NCBI RefSeq assembly: GCF_024158035.1
Contig: NZ_JAMZEK010000001.1
Location: forward strand, 592,001-656,000
DNA from: Dyella lutea
Lineage (GTDB): Bacteria; Pseudomonadota; Gammaproteobacteria; Xanthomonadales; Rhodanobacteraceae
Reading direction: 5' to 3'
Length of the DNA stretch: 64,000 bases
Notes under the pieces: generated by a model
Databases searched by the model: none
Told to the model about the DNA's origin: nothing
What the model saw: the letters and a program-made list of their open reading frames with translations, nothing else
Made by a program: the position numbers and the translations under genes
Shown here: in pieces, positions 35,757 through 45,443 of the stretch
Numbering within the stretch: the first letter of the stretch is position 1
Layout: every line of letters starts with the position of its first letter

Positions 35757-37019
35757 ATGATCTCCGCCGAGACCGTCATCACTTTCGCCACGCCGGTGTT
35801 CTTCGCGCTGATCGGCGTCGAGCTGCTGGTGGCGAAGCTGCGGGGGCGTCGCGCCTATCGTGGCAACGACGCGGTCACCAGCATCGGGCTGGGGGTGATC
35901 TCGCAACTGGCCGGGGTGTTCCTCAAGGTGCTCACGGTGGGCGTGTACGCCTGGTGCGTGGAGCGCGTGGCGCTGTTCGCATTGCCGGCCGACGCATGGT
36001 GGGTGTGGGTCAGCGGCCTGCTGCTGTACGACTTCCTCTATTACTGGCTGCATCGCATGGGGCACGAGGTGAACATCCTCTGGGCCGCCCACGTGGTGCA
36101 CCACCAGAGCGAGGACTACAACCTCTCCACCGCGCTGCGGCAGACCGCCACCGGCGGCCTGCTGGGCTGGCTGTTCTACCTGCCGATGGCGCTGATCGGC
36201 TACCCCGTCAGCGTGTTCGTGGCGATCGCGTTGATCGACCTGCTGTACCAGTTCTGGGTGCACACCGAGCAGGTCGGCAAGCTTGGCTGGTTCGACCGGG
36301 TGTTCTGCTCGCCGTCCAACCACCGCGCCCATCACGCAGTGAACGACCGCTACCTGGACCACAACTACGGCGGCATCCTGATCCTGTGGGATCGGCTGTT
36401 CGGCACCTTCGTCGAGGAGGACGAGGTGGATCGTCCGGTGTACGGCACACGCGCGCCGCTGCGCAGCTTTAATCCGCTGTGGGCGAACCTGGAGGTGTAC
36501 TGGGCCACCTGGCAGGACGCGCGGCGTGCGACGCGCTGGCGCGACCGGCTGCAGATCTGGTTCCGGCCGCCGGGCTGGCGGCCGGCGGATGTGGCGGCGC
36601 GCTATCCGAAGCAGGCCTTCGACATCGGCCGCGAACGGTTCGACCCGCCGCTGTCGCGCGCACGCACCGCCTACGGCCTGGTGCAGTTCGCGCTGCTGCT
36701 GGGCATGACCACGCACTTCCTGGGGCTGGCCGCGCAGGCTGGGCTCGGCCTGTTGGTTGGCTACGCGCTGGTGATCGCGCTCAGCCTCACCGTGCTCGGT
36801 GCGTGGTGGGAAGGGCGGCCGGCAGCGATGTGGCTGGAGGGGCTTCGCGTGCTTGCGCTGGCGCTTGCGCCGCCGCTGGTCGGCGGCTGGTTCGCGCTGC
36901 CGGGTACGCCGGTCGGGGTGGTGTTCGCGGCGGTGTTCGGGCTCAGCGCGGTGGCGCTGGCCTGGGTCTCGCGCACCGGTGGCGATGCGTCCCACAAGCC
37001 TGTCGTCGGGCCGGCATGA
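35757..37019 (+). CDS. sterol desaturase/fatty acid hydroxylase superfamily membrane protein
   Basis: A 420-residue membrane di-iron enzyme family member. Histidine boxes are visible in order: WLHRMGH (His99, His103), HVVHH (His112, His115, His116), WVHT (His169) and SNHRAHHA (His189, His192, His193), embedded in hydrophobic segments. The C-terminal 100 residues add several more helices (about 310-405). Related bacterial proteins include alkylglycerol-monooxygenase-like and carotenoid or lipid hydroxylases; the substrate is unknown. Confidence 0.82.
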   Translation: MISAETVITFATPVFFALIGVELLVAKLRGRRAYRGNDAVTSIGLGVISQLAGVFLKVLTVGVYAWCVERVALFALPADAWWVWVSGLLLYDFLYYWLHRMGHEVNILWAAHVVHHQSEDYNLSTALRQTATGGLLGWLFYLPMALIGYPVSVFVAIALIDLLYQFWVHTEQVGKLGWFDRVFCSPSNHRAHHAVNDRYLDHNYGGILILWDRLFGTFVEEDEVDRPVYGTRAPLRSFNPLWANLEVYWATWQDARRATRWRDRLQIWFRPPGWRPADVAARYPKQAFDIGRERFDPPLSRARTAYGLVQFALLLGMTTHFLGLAAQAGLGLLVGYALVIALSLTVLGAWWEGRPAAMWLEGLRVLALALAPPLVGGWFALPGTPVGVVFAAVFGLSAVALAWVSRTGGDASHKPVVGPA

Positions 37020-37139
37020 GCTTCTAACGTTTGGCCGTATAGCCGTCTAAATATCTGATTTCGTTAGTCTTCAGTGAAGAAATTCACGGAATGGGTTGCT
37101 ATAGTCACCGGCTGTTGTGCGTCGGTATCAAGGGGATAC

Positions 37140-38627
37140 ATGATGGGTTTTCTTGCCAAGCTGGTTCGGCACAAGTCGATCGAGCAGTTGCAGTCCGAAG
37201 CGGGCTCGCGTGGTGATTTCCGCCGCGTGCTGGGTCTGTGGCAGCTCACCGCGATCGGTGTGGGCGCGATCATCGGCGTGGGCGTGTTCGTGCTCGCCGG
37301 GCAGCAGGCGGCGGCCAATGCCGGCCCCGCCGTGGTACTCAGCTTCATCATCGCCGGGCTGGGCAGTGCCTGTGCCGCGCTGGCCTACGCCGAGTTCGCT
37401 GGGATGATCCCGGTCACCGGCAGCGCCTACACCTACGGCTACGCCGTGCTGGGCGAACTGTTCGCCTGGATCATCGGCTGGGACCTGCTGGTCGAGTACG
37501 CGCTGATCGTCGGTGTGGTGGCGATTGGCTGGTCGGGCTACGTGCAGGCGCTGGTCGAGCAGTTGTTCGGCGTCACCCTGCCGGTATGGGCGCAGGGTGC
37601 CTACGACCCGCACCATCCGGACAACGGCCACGTATTCAACGTGATCGCCGCGGCGATCACCCTGCTGATCGCGTGGATGCTCACGGTGAAAACCGAGTGG
37701 GGCGCGCGCGCCAACACCGCCATCGTCACCATCAAGGTGATCGGCGTGGCGCTGGTGATCGGCGTGGGCGCGTTCTACGTCAACACCGCCAACTGGCATC
37801 CGTTCGTTCCGCCCACGGTGATCAAGGACGGCGTCAGCACCTTCGGATGGGGTGGCGTGCTGGCCGCCTCCAGCGTGGTGTTCTTCGCCGTGTTCGGCTA
37901 CGACACGCTGACCACCGCGGCGGAGGAGTCGAAGAACCCGCAGCGCGACCTGCCGCGCGCGGTGCTGCTGTCGCTGGCGGTGTCGATGGCGCTGTACCTG
38001 GCGGTGTCGCTGGTGCTCACCGGCATGGTGCCGTACACCGAGCTGGCCGGCGCCGCGCCGGTGGACGCCGCATTCAAGGCACTGGGCCTGCACTGGGTGC
38101 GCGCGATCATCTCGATCGCCGCGATCGCCGGCATCACCAGCGTGATGTTCGCCTTCATGCTCGGCGCGGCACGCATCTGGTTCGCGCTGTCGCGCGACGG
38201 CCTGCTGCCGAAGTGGTTCGCCCAGGTGCATCCGAAGTACGGCACGCCGGCGCGCCCGACGATGATCCTGGGCGTGTTCACCGCGCTGGTCGCCGGCTTC
38301 CTGCCGATCGGCGAGGTGGCCGAGCTGGTCAACATCGGCACGCTCGCCGCCTTCATCATCATCTGCGGCTCGGTGCTGATCCTGCGCGTGCGCCAGCCGC
38401 ACGTGCAGCGCCGCTTCCGCACGCCGATGCTGTGGCTGGTGGCGCCGGCCGGCATGCTGTTCTCGCTGTTCCTGATCATCGGCTGGCCGTGGTTCGCCGA
38501 TGGCAGGTTCCAGCTGCTCGGCGGCCTGCCGATGATCACCATCTGGCGTTTCATCGCCTGGATGGTGCTGGGGCTGGTCATCTATCTCGGCTACGGCATC
38601 CGCCACAGCGAGCTGGCGAAATCGTAA
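37140..38627 (+). CDS. APC-superfamily amino acid permease (cationic amino acid transporter type)
   Basis: A 495-residue transporter with about twelve to fourteen helices. RVLGLWQLTAIGVGAIIGVG is the substrate-binding unwound TM1 of APC proteins; AYAEFAGMIPVTGSAYTYGY and FAVFGYDTLTTAAEESKNPQ are typical of the CAT/YhdG subgroup. AAGGGG lies a few bases before tandem ATG codons at 37140 and 37143, which decides the start. A -10 box TATAGT is at 37100-37105 in an AT-rich upstream segment. A terminator follows. Confidence 0.87.
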   Translation: MMGFLAKLVRHKSIEQLQSEAGSRGDFRRVLGLWQLTAIGVGAIIGVGVFVLAGQQAAANAGPAVVLSFIIAGLGSACAALAYAEFAGMIPVTGSAYTYGYAVLGELFAWIIGWDLLVEYALIVGVVAIGWSGYVQALVEQLFGVTLPVWAQGAYDPHHPDNGHVFNVIAAAITLLIAWMLTVKTEWGARANTAIVTIKVIGVALVIGVGAFYVNTANWHPFVPPTVIKDGVSTFGWGGVLAASSVVFFAVFGYDTLTTAAEESKNPQRDLPRAVLLSLAVSMALYLAVSLVLTGMVPYTELAGAAPVDAAFKALGLHWVRAIISIAAIAGITSVMFAFMLGAARIWFALSRDGLLPKWFAQVHPKYGTPARPTMILGVFTALVAGFLPIGEVAELVNIGTLAAFIIICGSVLILRVRQPHVQRRFRTPMLWLVAPAGMLFSLFLIIGWPWFADGRFQLLGGLPMITIWRFIAWMVLGLVIYLGYGIRHSELAKS

Positions 38628-38646
38628 GCCTGCAAGCCGATAATTG

Positions 38647-38684
38647 ACGCCCGCGGAGCCCGCCCGGTTCCGCGGGCGTTTCCT
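38647..38684 (+). terminator. terminator after the permease gene
   Basis: ACGCCCGCGGA/TCCGCGGGCGT stem of eleven pairs (38647-38679) with an eleven-base loop, followed by TTTCCTTT. It ends the plus-strand permease transcript just before the convergent effector gene. Confidence 0.8.
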
Positions 38685-38705
38685 TTGCCGCGGCCAATAG
38701 ATCGA

Positions 38706-40553
38706 TCAGCGCTGCATGGCGGGTGGCGCGGCCATCGGGGCCTGGATCGGCGCCTGTGCTTGCGCCGGGGCCGCGTGCCCGGCGACGGACGACACCGGCA
38801 TGCCGGCGGCTTGCACGGAACTCTGCTCCAGCGGCGTACGCACGGCCTGCGCAGTATCCACCACCGCATGGCGCTGGAAGGTGCGACCCAGCACCTGCTC
38901 GGTGGCGACCGCGCGGCTGCCGTCCTCGCTGAGCGTCACCGCGTCGATACGTGTCATGCCTTGCGCCTTGCAGGCGACCACCAGCATCCCCGTCAGGTTG
39001 GCGCTGCACTGGTCGGACGGGCGCCCAAGCCCGGCATCGATCCGCTGCACGTTGGTCCAGCCCCGCAGGAACATCGGATGATCGGGATGGCGGGGGTCAT
39101 CGAGTCGCGGCGCGTCCTCCAGCACGTCGCGAAGCGCGTCGTGCGCGCGGGTCGAGGCCAGGCCCGCCATGGTGTGCTGTAGCCGATCGCCTGCATCCCG
39201 CCACTGCCGGGAGACCCACGATGCACTTTCATGCAGGGCGGCGCCGGCCTCGTGCATTTCGCGCGATGCCCAGCCGCTCGCCGCGTGGGCCAGTCGGCCG
39301 GTCGCATCGATCTGGGTGGCGAGATCGTCTGCCGCCATGTCCCCGGCGACGCCGACTATCCGCGAGCCCAGGCCCACCGTATCGGCCGCCAGCGGGGCGG
39401 CCGGTCGCCATTGCGCCGCGGTGTCGGCCGCCGCTCCGCTCGCCTGATGCCATGCCGCCCCACCCTCGCGCAGGGCGCGCGACGCGACGCGGGTGGCTTC
39501 GTCCAGCGCCTCGCCGGTATCGTGGATGCGCTCAGCGGTCGCCGCGACGTTGACCTGCACCACGGTCTCCAGCGCCTGCGTTGCCGCGGCGATCCGTTGC
39601 ATGCTCGTTCCGGCGGCGTCGAGTCCCGTCACGTATTCCAGCCCGCGCACCGCGACCTTGTATCGCGCCACGTCGATGGCATCTTCAAGCTGGCCTGCAA
39701 GATGCGCCTTGCTGGCCTCCCGGTTCGTGTCGTTCAGCAGATCGTGTAGTGCCACGCGCGAGGCGAGCACGTCGTGGCGGAAGTGGTCGAAGGCGGCGTG
39801 ATACTGCTCGTAGCGTGCTTCGTTCGCTGCCGTCAGGATGCTCTCGCCCTTGCCGGGCTCCGGCGCGAAATTTGAGATGAAGTGGGCGCCCAGCTGCCCG
39901 GTGATCATCGGGTTGGCAGGGTGGTGCGGATCCGGTGTGTTGAGATACCGCCCAGCCTGGAGGGCGGCTACGTCCTGCTCGGTGGCATAGACCCGCACCG
40001 TGCCGTAGTGGCGGCTCGCTGCGCTGACGATGTCGGTTGCCCTGACGTGGTTGATAAAACGGGGAGCGTTCCCCGGCTGGCCTTGGGGTACTCCGTAATC
40101 GAGATCGACCGCGCCGTAGCCGTTGAAGGCTTCGCCGGAGAGCTTGTAGCGGAAGGCCATGACTTCGGCCGGGACACCGCCGAGCGAGTGGCCGGCGACG
40201 CTTACCTCAAGCGGATGTCCGTACTGCGGTTCCAGTGTCCTGGCCTGGGCGAGCACGCGTCTCGTGAAAGCGTCGGCTTCAGGCAGCTGGGCGTCGATGC
40301 GCGACTTCACCATCCCGAAATCCACACGGTCGTCGCGCAGCCAATCGCCAAGCGCCTGGGTGCCGCGAAACTCGATCTTGATGTTGCCGTTGTCCACCCG
40401 TTGATAGGCGGTCGCCTGGAAACCGGTCGGCGACGAATTCACGGTGGCGAGGATCGTGTAAGCGACGCCGTGCACCTTGGTAGCCGATTGCGGTTTGTGA
40501 TCCTTGTAGGCGTCGGCCGAAAGGCCAGCATTCTCATTCCAGGCTTGATCCAT
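38706..40553 (-). CDS. type IV secretion antibacterial effector: lipase domain plus C-terminal XVIPCD
   Basis: A 615-residue protein. The N-terminal half is lipase-like: IKIEFRGTQALGDWL followed by VAGHSLGGVPAE with the nucleophile elbow Ser123. A helical, Ala-rich middle follows (about 280-470). Residues about 483-590 match the Xanthomonadales VirB/D4-interacting domain (XVIPCD): DPRHPDHPMFLRG, then ACKAQGMTRIDAVTLSEDGS, then TAQAVRTPLEQSS, and a Gln/Pro/Ala-rich tail. In Xanthomonas and Stenotrophomonas such proteins are injected by the killing T4SS into rival bacteria, where a lipase would attack membrane phospholipids. No signal peptide, as expected. The start at 40553 lies inside the upstream immunity gene (20-base overlap). 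The T4SS itself is not in this window. Confidence 0.82.
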   Translation of the reverse strand: MDQAWNENAGLSADAYKDHKPQSATKVHGVAYTILATVNSSPTGFQATAYQRVDNGNIKIEFRGTQALGDWLRDDRVDFGMVKSRIDAQLPEADAFTRRVLAQARTLEPQYGHPLEVSVAGHSLGGVPAEVMAFRYKLSGEAFNGYGAVDLDYGVPQGQPGNAPRFINHVRATDIVSAASRHYGTVRVYATEQDVAALQAGRYLNTPDPHHPANPMITGQLGAHFISNFAPEPGKGESILTAANEARYEQYHAAFDHFRHDVLASRVALHDLLNDTNREASKAHLAGQLEDAIDVARYKVAVRGLEYVTGLDAAGTSMQRIAAATQALETVVQVNVAATAERIHDTGEALDEATRVASRALREGGAAWHQASGAAADTAAQWRPAAPLAADTVGLGSRIVGVAGDMAADDLATQIDATGRLAHAASGWASREMHEAGAALHESASWVSRQWRDAGDRLQHTMAGLASTRAHDALRDVLEDAPRLDDPRHPDHPMFLRGWTNVQRIDAGLGRPSDQCSANLTGMLVVACKAQGMTRIDAVTLSEDGSRAVATEQVLGRTFQRHAVVDTAQAVRTPLEQSSVQAAGMPVSSVAGHAAPAQAQAPIQAPMAAPPAMQR

Positions 40554-41136
40554 GGCGCCGCTCCTTGGCAATCAGCGTCATCGAGAAAAAATCATCAGGA
40601 TGCGCGCGAACGTAATCCGACATGGGAACGCCGTTGACACCGAAGTCTTCAATGTCGGAAGGACGGAACAACTTCTTCGCGAAGAACTGGGTTGTCGGTT
40701 CTCCGGAACGCACGTCTTCGTCCGTCATTGTCCCGACGAAACGGACGCCGTAGGCCTGGAATGAGGCGAGAAGTCCAGTGAAATGCCATCGGCATCGACC
40801 CAATCCGAAGTAATCGCTGTCCCGAAGCAGATCGAGATACACCGTGCCCCTGTAGGTGCCGTCTCCCGCGGGTCGAAGCTCGAAAGCCGGATAATAGGTG
40901 GGCACCTTTCTGGCGCCGCTGAAGGGATCCTGGGGTACGCACTCGTGGTTCTCGACCTCGAAAGCCATTTCGCCCCTCACGGAATCGAACGGCCCCGGTG
41001 CATCCCGGAGGGTCACCGTGATGTCGTAAGCCTGCTTCGGGTGCGGGTTCTGCTTGATGTCGGAATCGTCCATGGTTCGGCTGCAGGCAGTGAGGAAGAG
41101 CAGGGCGAGGGCGGCGGCAACGGGAAGTCGCGGCAT
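40534..41136 (-). CDS. putative immunity lipoprotein for the adjacent lipase effector
   Basis: A 200-residue lipoprotein with lipobox LTAC (Cys18) after the start at 41136. The mature sequence is not recognised as a named family; it carries single Cys pairs (ECVPQDPFSG, GRCRWHF) and mixed alpha/beta character. It immediately precedes and overlaps the XVIPCD effector by 20 bases. Immunity proteins of periplasmic-acting T4SS effectors in Xanthomonadales are typically envelope lipoproteins encoded directly next to their effector, so an X-Tfi role is a strong contextual inference. Confidence 0.7.
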   Translation of the reverse strand: MPRLPVAAALALLFLTACSRTMDDSDIKQNPHPKQAYDITVTLRDAPGPFDSVRGEMAFEVENHECVPQDPFSGARKVPTYYPAFELRPAGDGTYRGTVYLDLLRDSDYFGLGRCRWHFTGLLASFQAYGVRFVGTMTDEDVRSGEPTTQFFAKKLFRPSDIEDFGVNGVPMSDYVRAHPDDFFSMTLIAKERRHGSSLE

Positions 41137-41453
41137 CGGGGTTCCATCTCCGCGGGCAACGAGTGGCGAACCTAGCACGCGTGCCGCGGCGCGATCTGTC
41201 GGTCATCGCCGATCCCTGCGTCCCCTGCCGCGCGTCGCGTGATCTTGCGCACGGTCGCCCGTCCGCTGCGCCGGGTGGCCCGAGCCCATGACACCGGTGT
41301 GACCAATGGCAGGGGGAGGGGCCATGACCTTCGGCCTACCATCGACCGCTCGATCCACACCGACCCCGCGCCACAGGACGTGACGGGTTGCCGGCGTGGC
41401 TGTCGCCGGGGGAGCGGCCATCGCGGTCCCGGTATCTGTCCGGAGTGAATCCT
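41137..41453. other. 317-base divergent intergenic region
   Basis: No gene is supported. It separates the effector/immunity operon (minus) from the first M61 peptidase (plus). A palindromic segment GACACCGGTGTGA at 41291-41303 is the only clear symmetry. No strong promoter could be picked by eye. Confidence 0.5.
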
Positions 41454-43361
41454 GTGCGCCGTTCTCCTCGCCTTTCCCTGCTGTCCTCGGCCCTGCTGCT
41501 CGCCGTGGCCGTACCGGTCGTCCATGCCGCCGAGCTGCCGGCGCCGGTCGACCAGCCCTATCCGGGCACGCTCACTCTCGCGGTGGATCTCTCTGGCGCA
41601 CCGAAGAAGATCTTCCGCATCGCCGAGACCATCCCGGTCGCGCCCGGCCCGCTCACGCTGTACTACCCGAAGTGGATCCCCGGCGAGCACGCGCCATCCG
41701 GCCCGATCCAGAACGTCACCGGCCTGGTGATCAAGGCCAACGGCAAGCAGCTGGCCTGGCGCCGCGACCTGCGCGAGATGTACGCGGTGCACCTGGACGT
41801 ACCTGCGGGCGTGAGCCAGCTCGACCTCTCGTTCCAGTTCCTCTCGCCCGGTGACGGCGGCGAGTTCGGCGCCAGCGCCTCGTCCACGCCGAACCTGGTG
41901 GACGTCGAGTTCAACCAGGCCGCGTTCTACCCGGCCGGCCACTACACCCGCCAGATCACCATCGCGCCCAGCGTCACGCTGCCGGCCGGCTGGAAGTTCG
42001 GCACCGCGCTGGAGGTGGCCAGCCAGTCCGGCGACACCACCACCTTCAAGCCGGTCACCTTCAACAACCTGGTCGACTCGCCGCTGATCGCCGGCAAGCA
42101 CTTCAACCGGGTGGACCTGGATCCGGGCGCCAAGGTGCCGGTGCACCTCAACGTGGTCGGCGACGGAGCGGCCGACGTCAAGCTCACCGACAAGCAGCTG
42201 GCCGGCCAGCGCGCGGTGGTGCAGCAGACGCTGAAGCTGTTCGGCGCGCACCACTACGGCCACTACGACTTCCTGCTCACCCTGTCCGACCACACCGGCC
42301 ACTTCGGCCTGGAGCACCACCAGTCCAGCGACGACCGCCTGCCGGCCAACTTCTTCACCGACGACACCATGCACAAGCTCGCGGCCAGCCTGATGCCGCA
42401 CGAGTTCGTGCATTCGTGGAACGGCAAGTTCCGCCGCCCGGCCGACCTGTGGACGCCGACCTTCATGGAGCCGATGCAGGACGACCTGCTGTGGGTCTAC
42501 GAAGGCCTCACCGACTACTGGTGCGGCGTGCTCACCGCGCGCGCCGGGCTGTGGTCGCCGTCCGACTACCGCGATTCGATCGCCTCGATCGCCGCGGCGA
42601 TGGCCCATCGCACCGGCCGCAGCTGGCGTTCGCTGCAGGACACCGCCGATGCCGCGCCGCTGACCTACTTTGGCGGCGGCGGCTGGATCAACTGGCGCCG
42701 CGGCACCGATTTCTATCCGGAAGGCCAGCTGCTGTGGCTGGACGTGGACACCAAGATCCGCGAGCTCTCCCACGGCAAGCATTCGCTGGATGACTTCGCC
42801 AAGGCCTTCTACGGCATGGACAACGGCAGCTACGTCACCCGCACCTACACCTTCGACGACGTGGTCAACACGCTCAACCAGGTGCAGCCGTTCGACTGGG
42901 CCACGTTCCTGCGCCAGCGGCTGGACTACGTCGGCACCGACCTGCCCGAGCACGGCATCGAGCGCAGTGGCTGGAAGCTGGTCTACACCGACCAGCCCAA
43001 CACCATGGACAAGGCGATGGAGCAGGTGCGCCACGGTGTCAACCTGGCCTACTCGATGGGCCTGTCGGTCGGCAGCAACGGCCGCATCTTCGACGTGCAG
43101 TGGGACGGTCCGGCATTCAAGGCCGGCCTAGTGCCGGGTCTCACCGTGGTGGCGGTGAACGGCAAGGAGTTCTCCGCCGACGCGCTGAAGGACGCGGTCA
43201 CCGCGGCCAAGGGCGGCACCGCACCGATCGAGCTGCTGGTGAAGAACGAGGACACCTACACCACCTATCGCGTGGACTACCACGGCGGCCTGAAGTACCC
43301 GCACCTGGTCCGCGGCACCGGCAAGGATCTGTTCGACGCCATCGCTGCTCCCCGCAAGTAA
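41454..43361 (+). CDS. M61-family secreted metallopeptidase, first tandem copy
   Basis: A 635-residue peptidase of the M61 glycyl-aminopeptidase family. GTG at 41454 is chosen because GGAG lies eight bases upstream and the product then starts with a clean signal peptide (RRSPRLSLLSSALLLAVAVPVVHA). The N-terminal beta domain contains YYPKWIPGEHAPSGP; the zinc site is HEFVHSW (His316, Glu317, His320), with the third ligand Glu in LLWVYEGLTDYW. A PDZ domain occupies about residues 530-620. It acts in the periplasm or outside the cell on peptides. A paralogue follows directly. Confidence 0.87.
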   Translation: MRRSPRLSLLSSALLLAVAVPVVHAAELPAPVDQPYPGTLTLAVDLSGAPKKIFRIAETIPVAPGPLTLYYPKWIPGEHAPSGPIQNVTGLVIKANGKQLAWRRDLREMYAVHLDVPAGVSQLDLSFQFLSPGDGGEFGASASSTPNLVDVEFNQAAFYPAGHYTRQITIAPSVTLPAGWKFGTALEVASQSGDTTTFKPVTFNNLVDSPLIAGKHFNRVDLDPGAKVPVHLNVVGDGAADVKLTDKQLAGQRAVVQQTLKLFGAHHYGHYDFLLTLSDHTGHFGLEHHQSSDDRLPANFFTDDTMHKLAASLMPHEFVHSWNGKFRRPADLWTPTFMEPMQDDLLWVYEGLTDYWCGVLTARAGLWSPSDYRDSIASIAAAMAHRTGRSWRSLQDTADAAPLTYFGGGGWINWRRGTDFYPEGQLLWLDVDTKIRELSHGKHSLDDFAKAFYGMDNGSYVTRTYTFDDVVNTLNQVQPFDWATFLRQRLDYVGTDLPEHGIERSGWKLVYTDQPNTMDKAMEQVRHGVNLAYSMGLSVGSNGRIFDVQWDGPAFKAGLVPGLTVVAVNGKEFSADALKDAVTAAKGGTAPIELLVKNEDTYTTYRVDYHGGLKYPHLVRGTGKDLFDAIAAPRK

Positions 43362-43428
43362 TCGCATGGCCGCCGGTGCGGCGACGCGCCGGCGGCCGCT
43401 CCCTTCCCCGCATCGAGGAGATGCCCGC

Positions 43429-45333
43429 TTGAAGACCTCCGCTCTCGCCTCCGCCCTGCTGCTTGCCGGTCTCGGCTTCGTCGCCGCACCGGCCCACGCC
43501 GACAACGTGCCGCCGGTGCAGGACACCCCGTACGCGCCCGGCGCGCTGAGCATCCATGTCGATGCCACCGATGTCGCCCAGCGCATTTTCCGCGTGCAGG
43601 AAACCATCCCCGCCGCGGCGGGCCCGCTGACCCTGCTGTATCCGCAGTGGATCCCGGGCAACCACTCGCCGACCGGCCCGATCGACAAGTTCGCCGGTCT
43701 CACGGTGAAGGCGAACGGCAAGGTGATCGAGTGGACGCGCGACCCGCTCAACGTCTACGCCTTCCACATCAACGTGCCGGAAGGCGCCAGCGCGGTCGAC
43801 GTGGAGTTCCAGTTCCTGTCCTCGCAGGGCGGCCGCCAGGGCCGGGTGATGATGACCCCGGAAATGCTCAGCCTGCAGTGGGACAAGGTCTCGGTGTACC
43901 CGGCCGGGCACAACATCCGCCAGATCACCGCAAGCGCCAGCGTCACCCTGCCGGCCGGCTGGCAGGCCGCCACCGCGCTGCATGTGGCATCCAAGAGCGG
44001 CGACACCATCAGCTACGAGCCGATCAGCTACAACGCGCTGGTCGACTCGCCGCTGCTCGCCGGCAAGTACTACAAGCAGTTCGAGCTCAATCCGGGCGCC
44101 AGCGTGCCGGTGCGCATGAACCTGTTCGCCGACGCGGCGAAGAACCTCGACTTCAAGCCCGAGCTGATCAAGCCGTACCGCGAGCTGGTGCAGCAGATGT
44201 ACAAGCTGTACGGCGCGCACCACTACAACCACTACGACTTCCTGGTCTCGCTCAGCGACAAGCTCGGCGGCATCGGCCTGGAGCACCACCGCTCCAGCGA
44301 GGACGGCGTCGGCGCGGACTACTTCACCGACCCCAAGAAGAACATCTTCGACCGCGACCTGTTCTCGCACGAGTACAACCACTCCTGGGACGGCAAGTAC
44401 CGCCGCGGCGCGGACCTGACCACGCCGAACTTCAACGTGCCGATGGGCGACTCCCTGCTGTGGGTGTACGAGGGCCAGACCCAGTTCTGGGGCTACGTGA
44501 TGGCCACGCGCGCCGGGCTGTGGACGCCGGAGCAGGCCCGCGACATCTGGGCCTACGCCGCCGCCACCTACGACAAGGGCCGCCCGGGCCTGGCGACCTG
44601 GCGCAACGTGCAGGACACCACCAACGACCCAACCATTGCCCAGCGCGCGCCGCTGCCGTACCGCAACTACCAGGCCAGCGAGGACTACTACGTCGCCGGC
44701 GCGATGATCTGGCTGGACGTGGACGCCAAGCTGCGTGAACTGAGCGGCGGCAAGGACAGCATCGACAACTTCGCCAAGGCCTTCTTCGGCATGAACAACG
44801 GCGACTGGAAGGTGAACACCTACACCTTCGACGACGTGGTCAAGACGCTCAACGGCATCAAGCCGTACGACTGGGCCAGCTTCCTGCGCAGCCGCCTGGA
44901 CGGCCACGGCCCGCTGATCGGCGGCCTGGAGAAGCACGGCTGGAAGCTGGTCTACACCGACCAGCCGTCCGACGCCGCCAAGGCGATCGAGGCGCGCCGG
45001 CACACCGTCGACCTGACCTACTCGCTGGGCCTGTCGGTCGGCAAGGACGGCTCGATCAACGACGTGCTGTGGGACGGCCCGGCGTTCAAGGCCGGCATCG
45101 GCCCGTCGATGAAGATCGTCGCGGTGGACGGCAACGAGTACTCCGCCGATGCCATGAAGGACGCTATCGGCGCCTCGGCCAAGGACAAGTCCAAGCCGGT
45201 CGAGCTGCTGATCAAGGAGTTCGACAGCTACCGCACCGTGCGCATCGACTACCACGACGGCATGAAGTACCCGCATCTGGTGCGCGACACCAGCAAGCCG
45301 GACACGCTGAGCCAGCTGTTCAAGGCCCGCTGA
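43429..45333 (+). CDS. M61-family secreted metallopeptidase, second tandem copy
   Basis: A 634-residue paralogue of the preceding gene. The likely start is TTG at 43429: GAGGAG sits eight bases before it and the product begins with a signal peptide (KTSALASALLLAGLGFVAAPAHA); the ATG at 43366 overlaps the first gene's end and gives an Arg-rich leader. LLYPQWIPGNHSPTGPID, HEYNHSW (His314, Glu315, His318) and LLWVYEGQTQFW correspond position for position to copy one, and a C-terminal PDZ domain is kept. Different residues around the active site suggest divergent specificity. Confidence 0.87.
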   Translation: MKTSALASALLLAGLGFVAAPAHADNVPPVQDTPYAPGALSIHVDATDVAQRIFRVQETIPAAAGPLTLLYPQWIPGNHSPTGPIDKFAGLTVKANGKVIEWTRDPLNVYAFHINVPEGASAVDVEFQFLSSQGGRQGRVMMTPEMLSLQWDKVSVYPAGHNIRQITASASVTLPAGWQAATALHVASKSGDTISYEPISYNALVDSPLLAGKYYKQFELNPGASVPVRMNLFADAAKNLDFKPELIKPYRELVQQMYKLYGAHHYNHYDFLVSLSDKLGGIGLEHHRSSEDGVGADYFTDPKKNIFDRDLFSHEYNHSWDGKYRRGADLTTPNFNVPMGDSLLWVYEGQTQFWGYVMATRAGLWTPEQARDIWAYAAATYDKGRPGLATWRNVQDTTNDPTIAQRAPLPYRNYQASEDYYVAGAMIWLDVDAKLRELSGGKDSIDNFAKAFFGMNNGDWKVNTYTFDDVVKTLNGIKPYDWASFLRSRLDGHGPLIGGLEKHGWKLVYTDQPSDAAKAIEARRHTVDLTYSLGLSVGKDGSINDVLWDGPAFKAGIGPSMKIVAVDGNEYSADAMKDAIGASAKDKSKPVELLIKEFDSYRTVRIDYHDGMKYPHLVRDTSKPDTLSQLFKAR

Positions 45334-45443
45334 TCCAGGTCGCCCCGCCCGCCAGCGGGGCAGGACTGGAACCGGCGCTCTCGGGCGCCGGTTCCGTTTC
45401 CGGCCGATCGCGGCATGGATCGCGCCACGCCGCGCAACTTCGC

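Noticed and set aside
35506-35760. Short frames on both strands between the efflux operon and the desaturase (possible TetR or small gene)
   Set aside because: Neither product shows a helix-turn-helix or other recognisable feature; the region looks like a divergent promoter.
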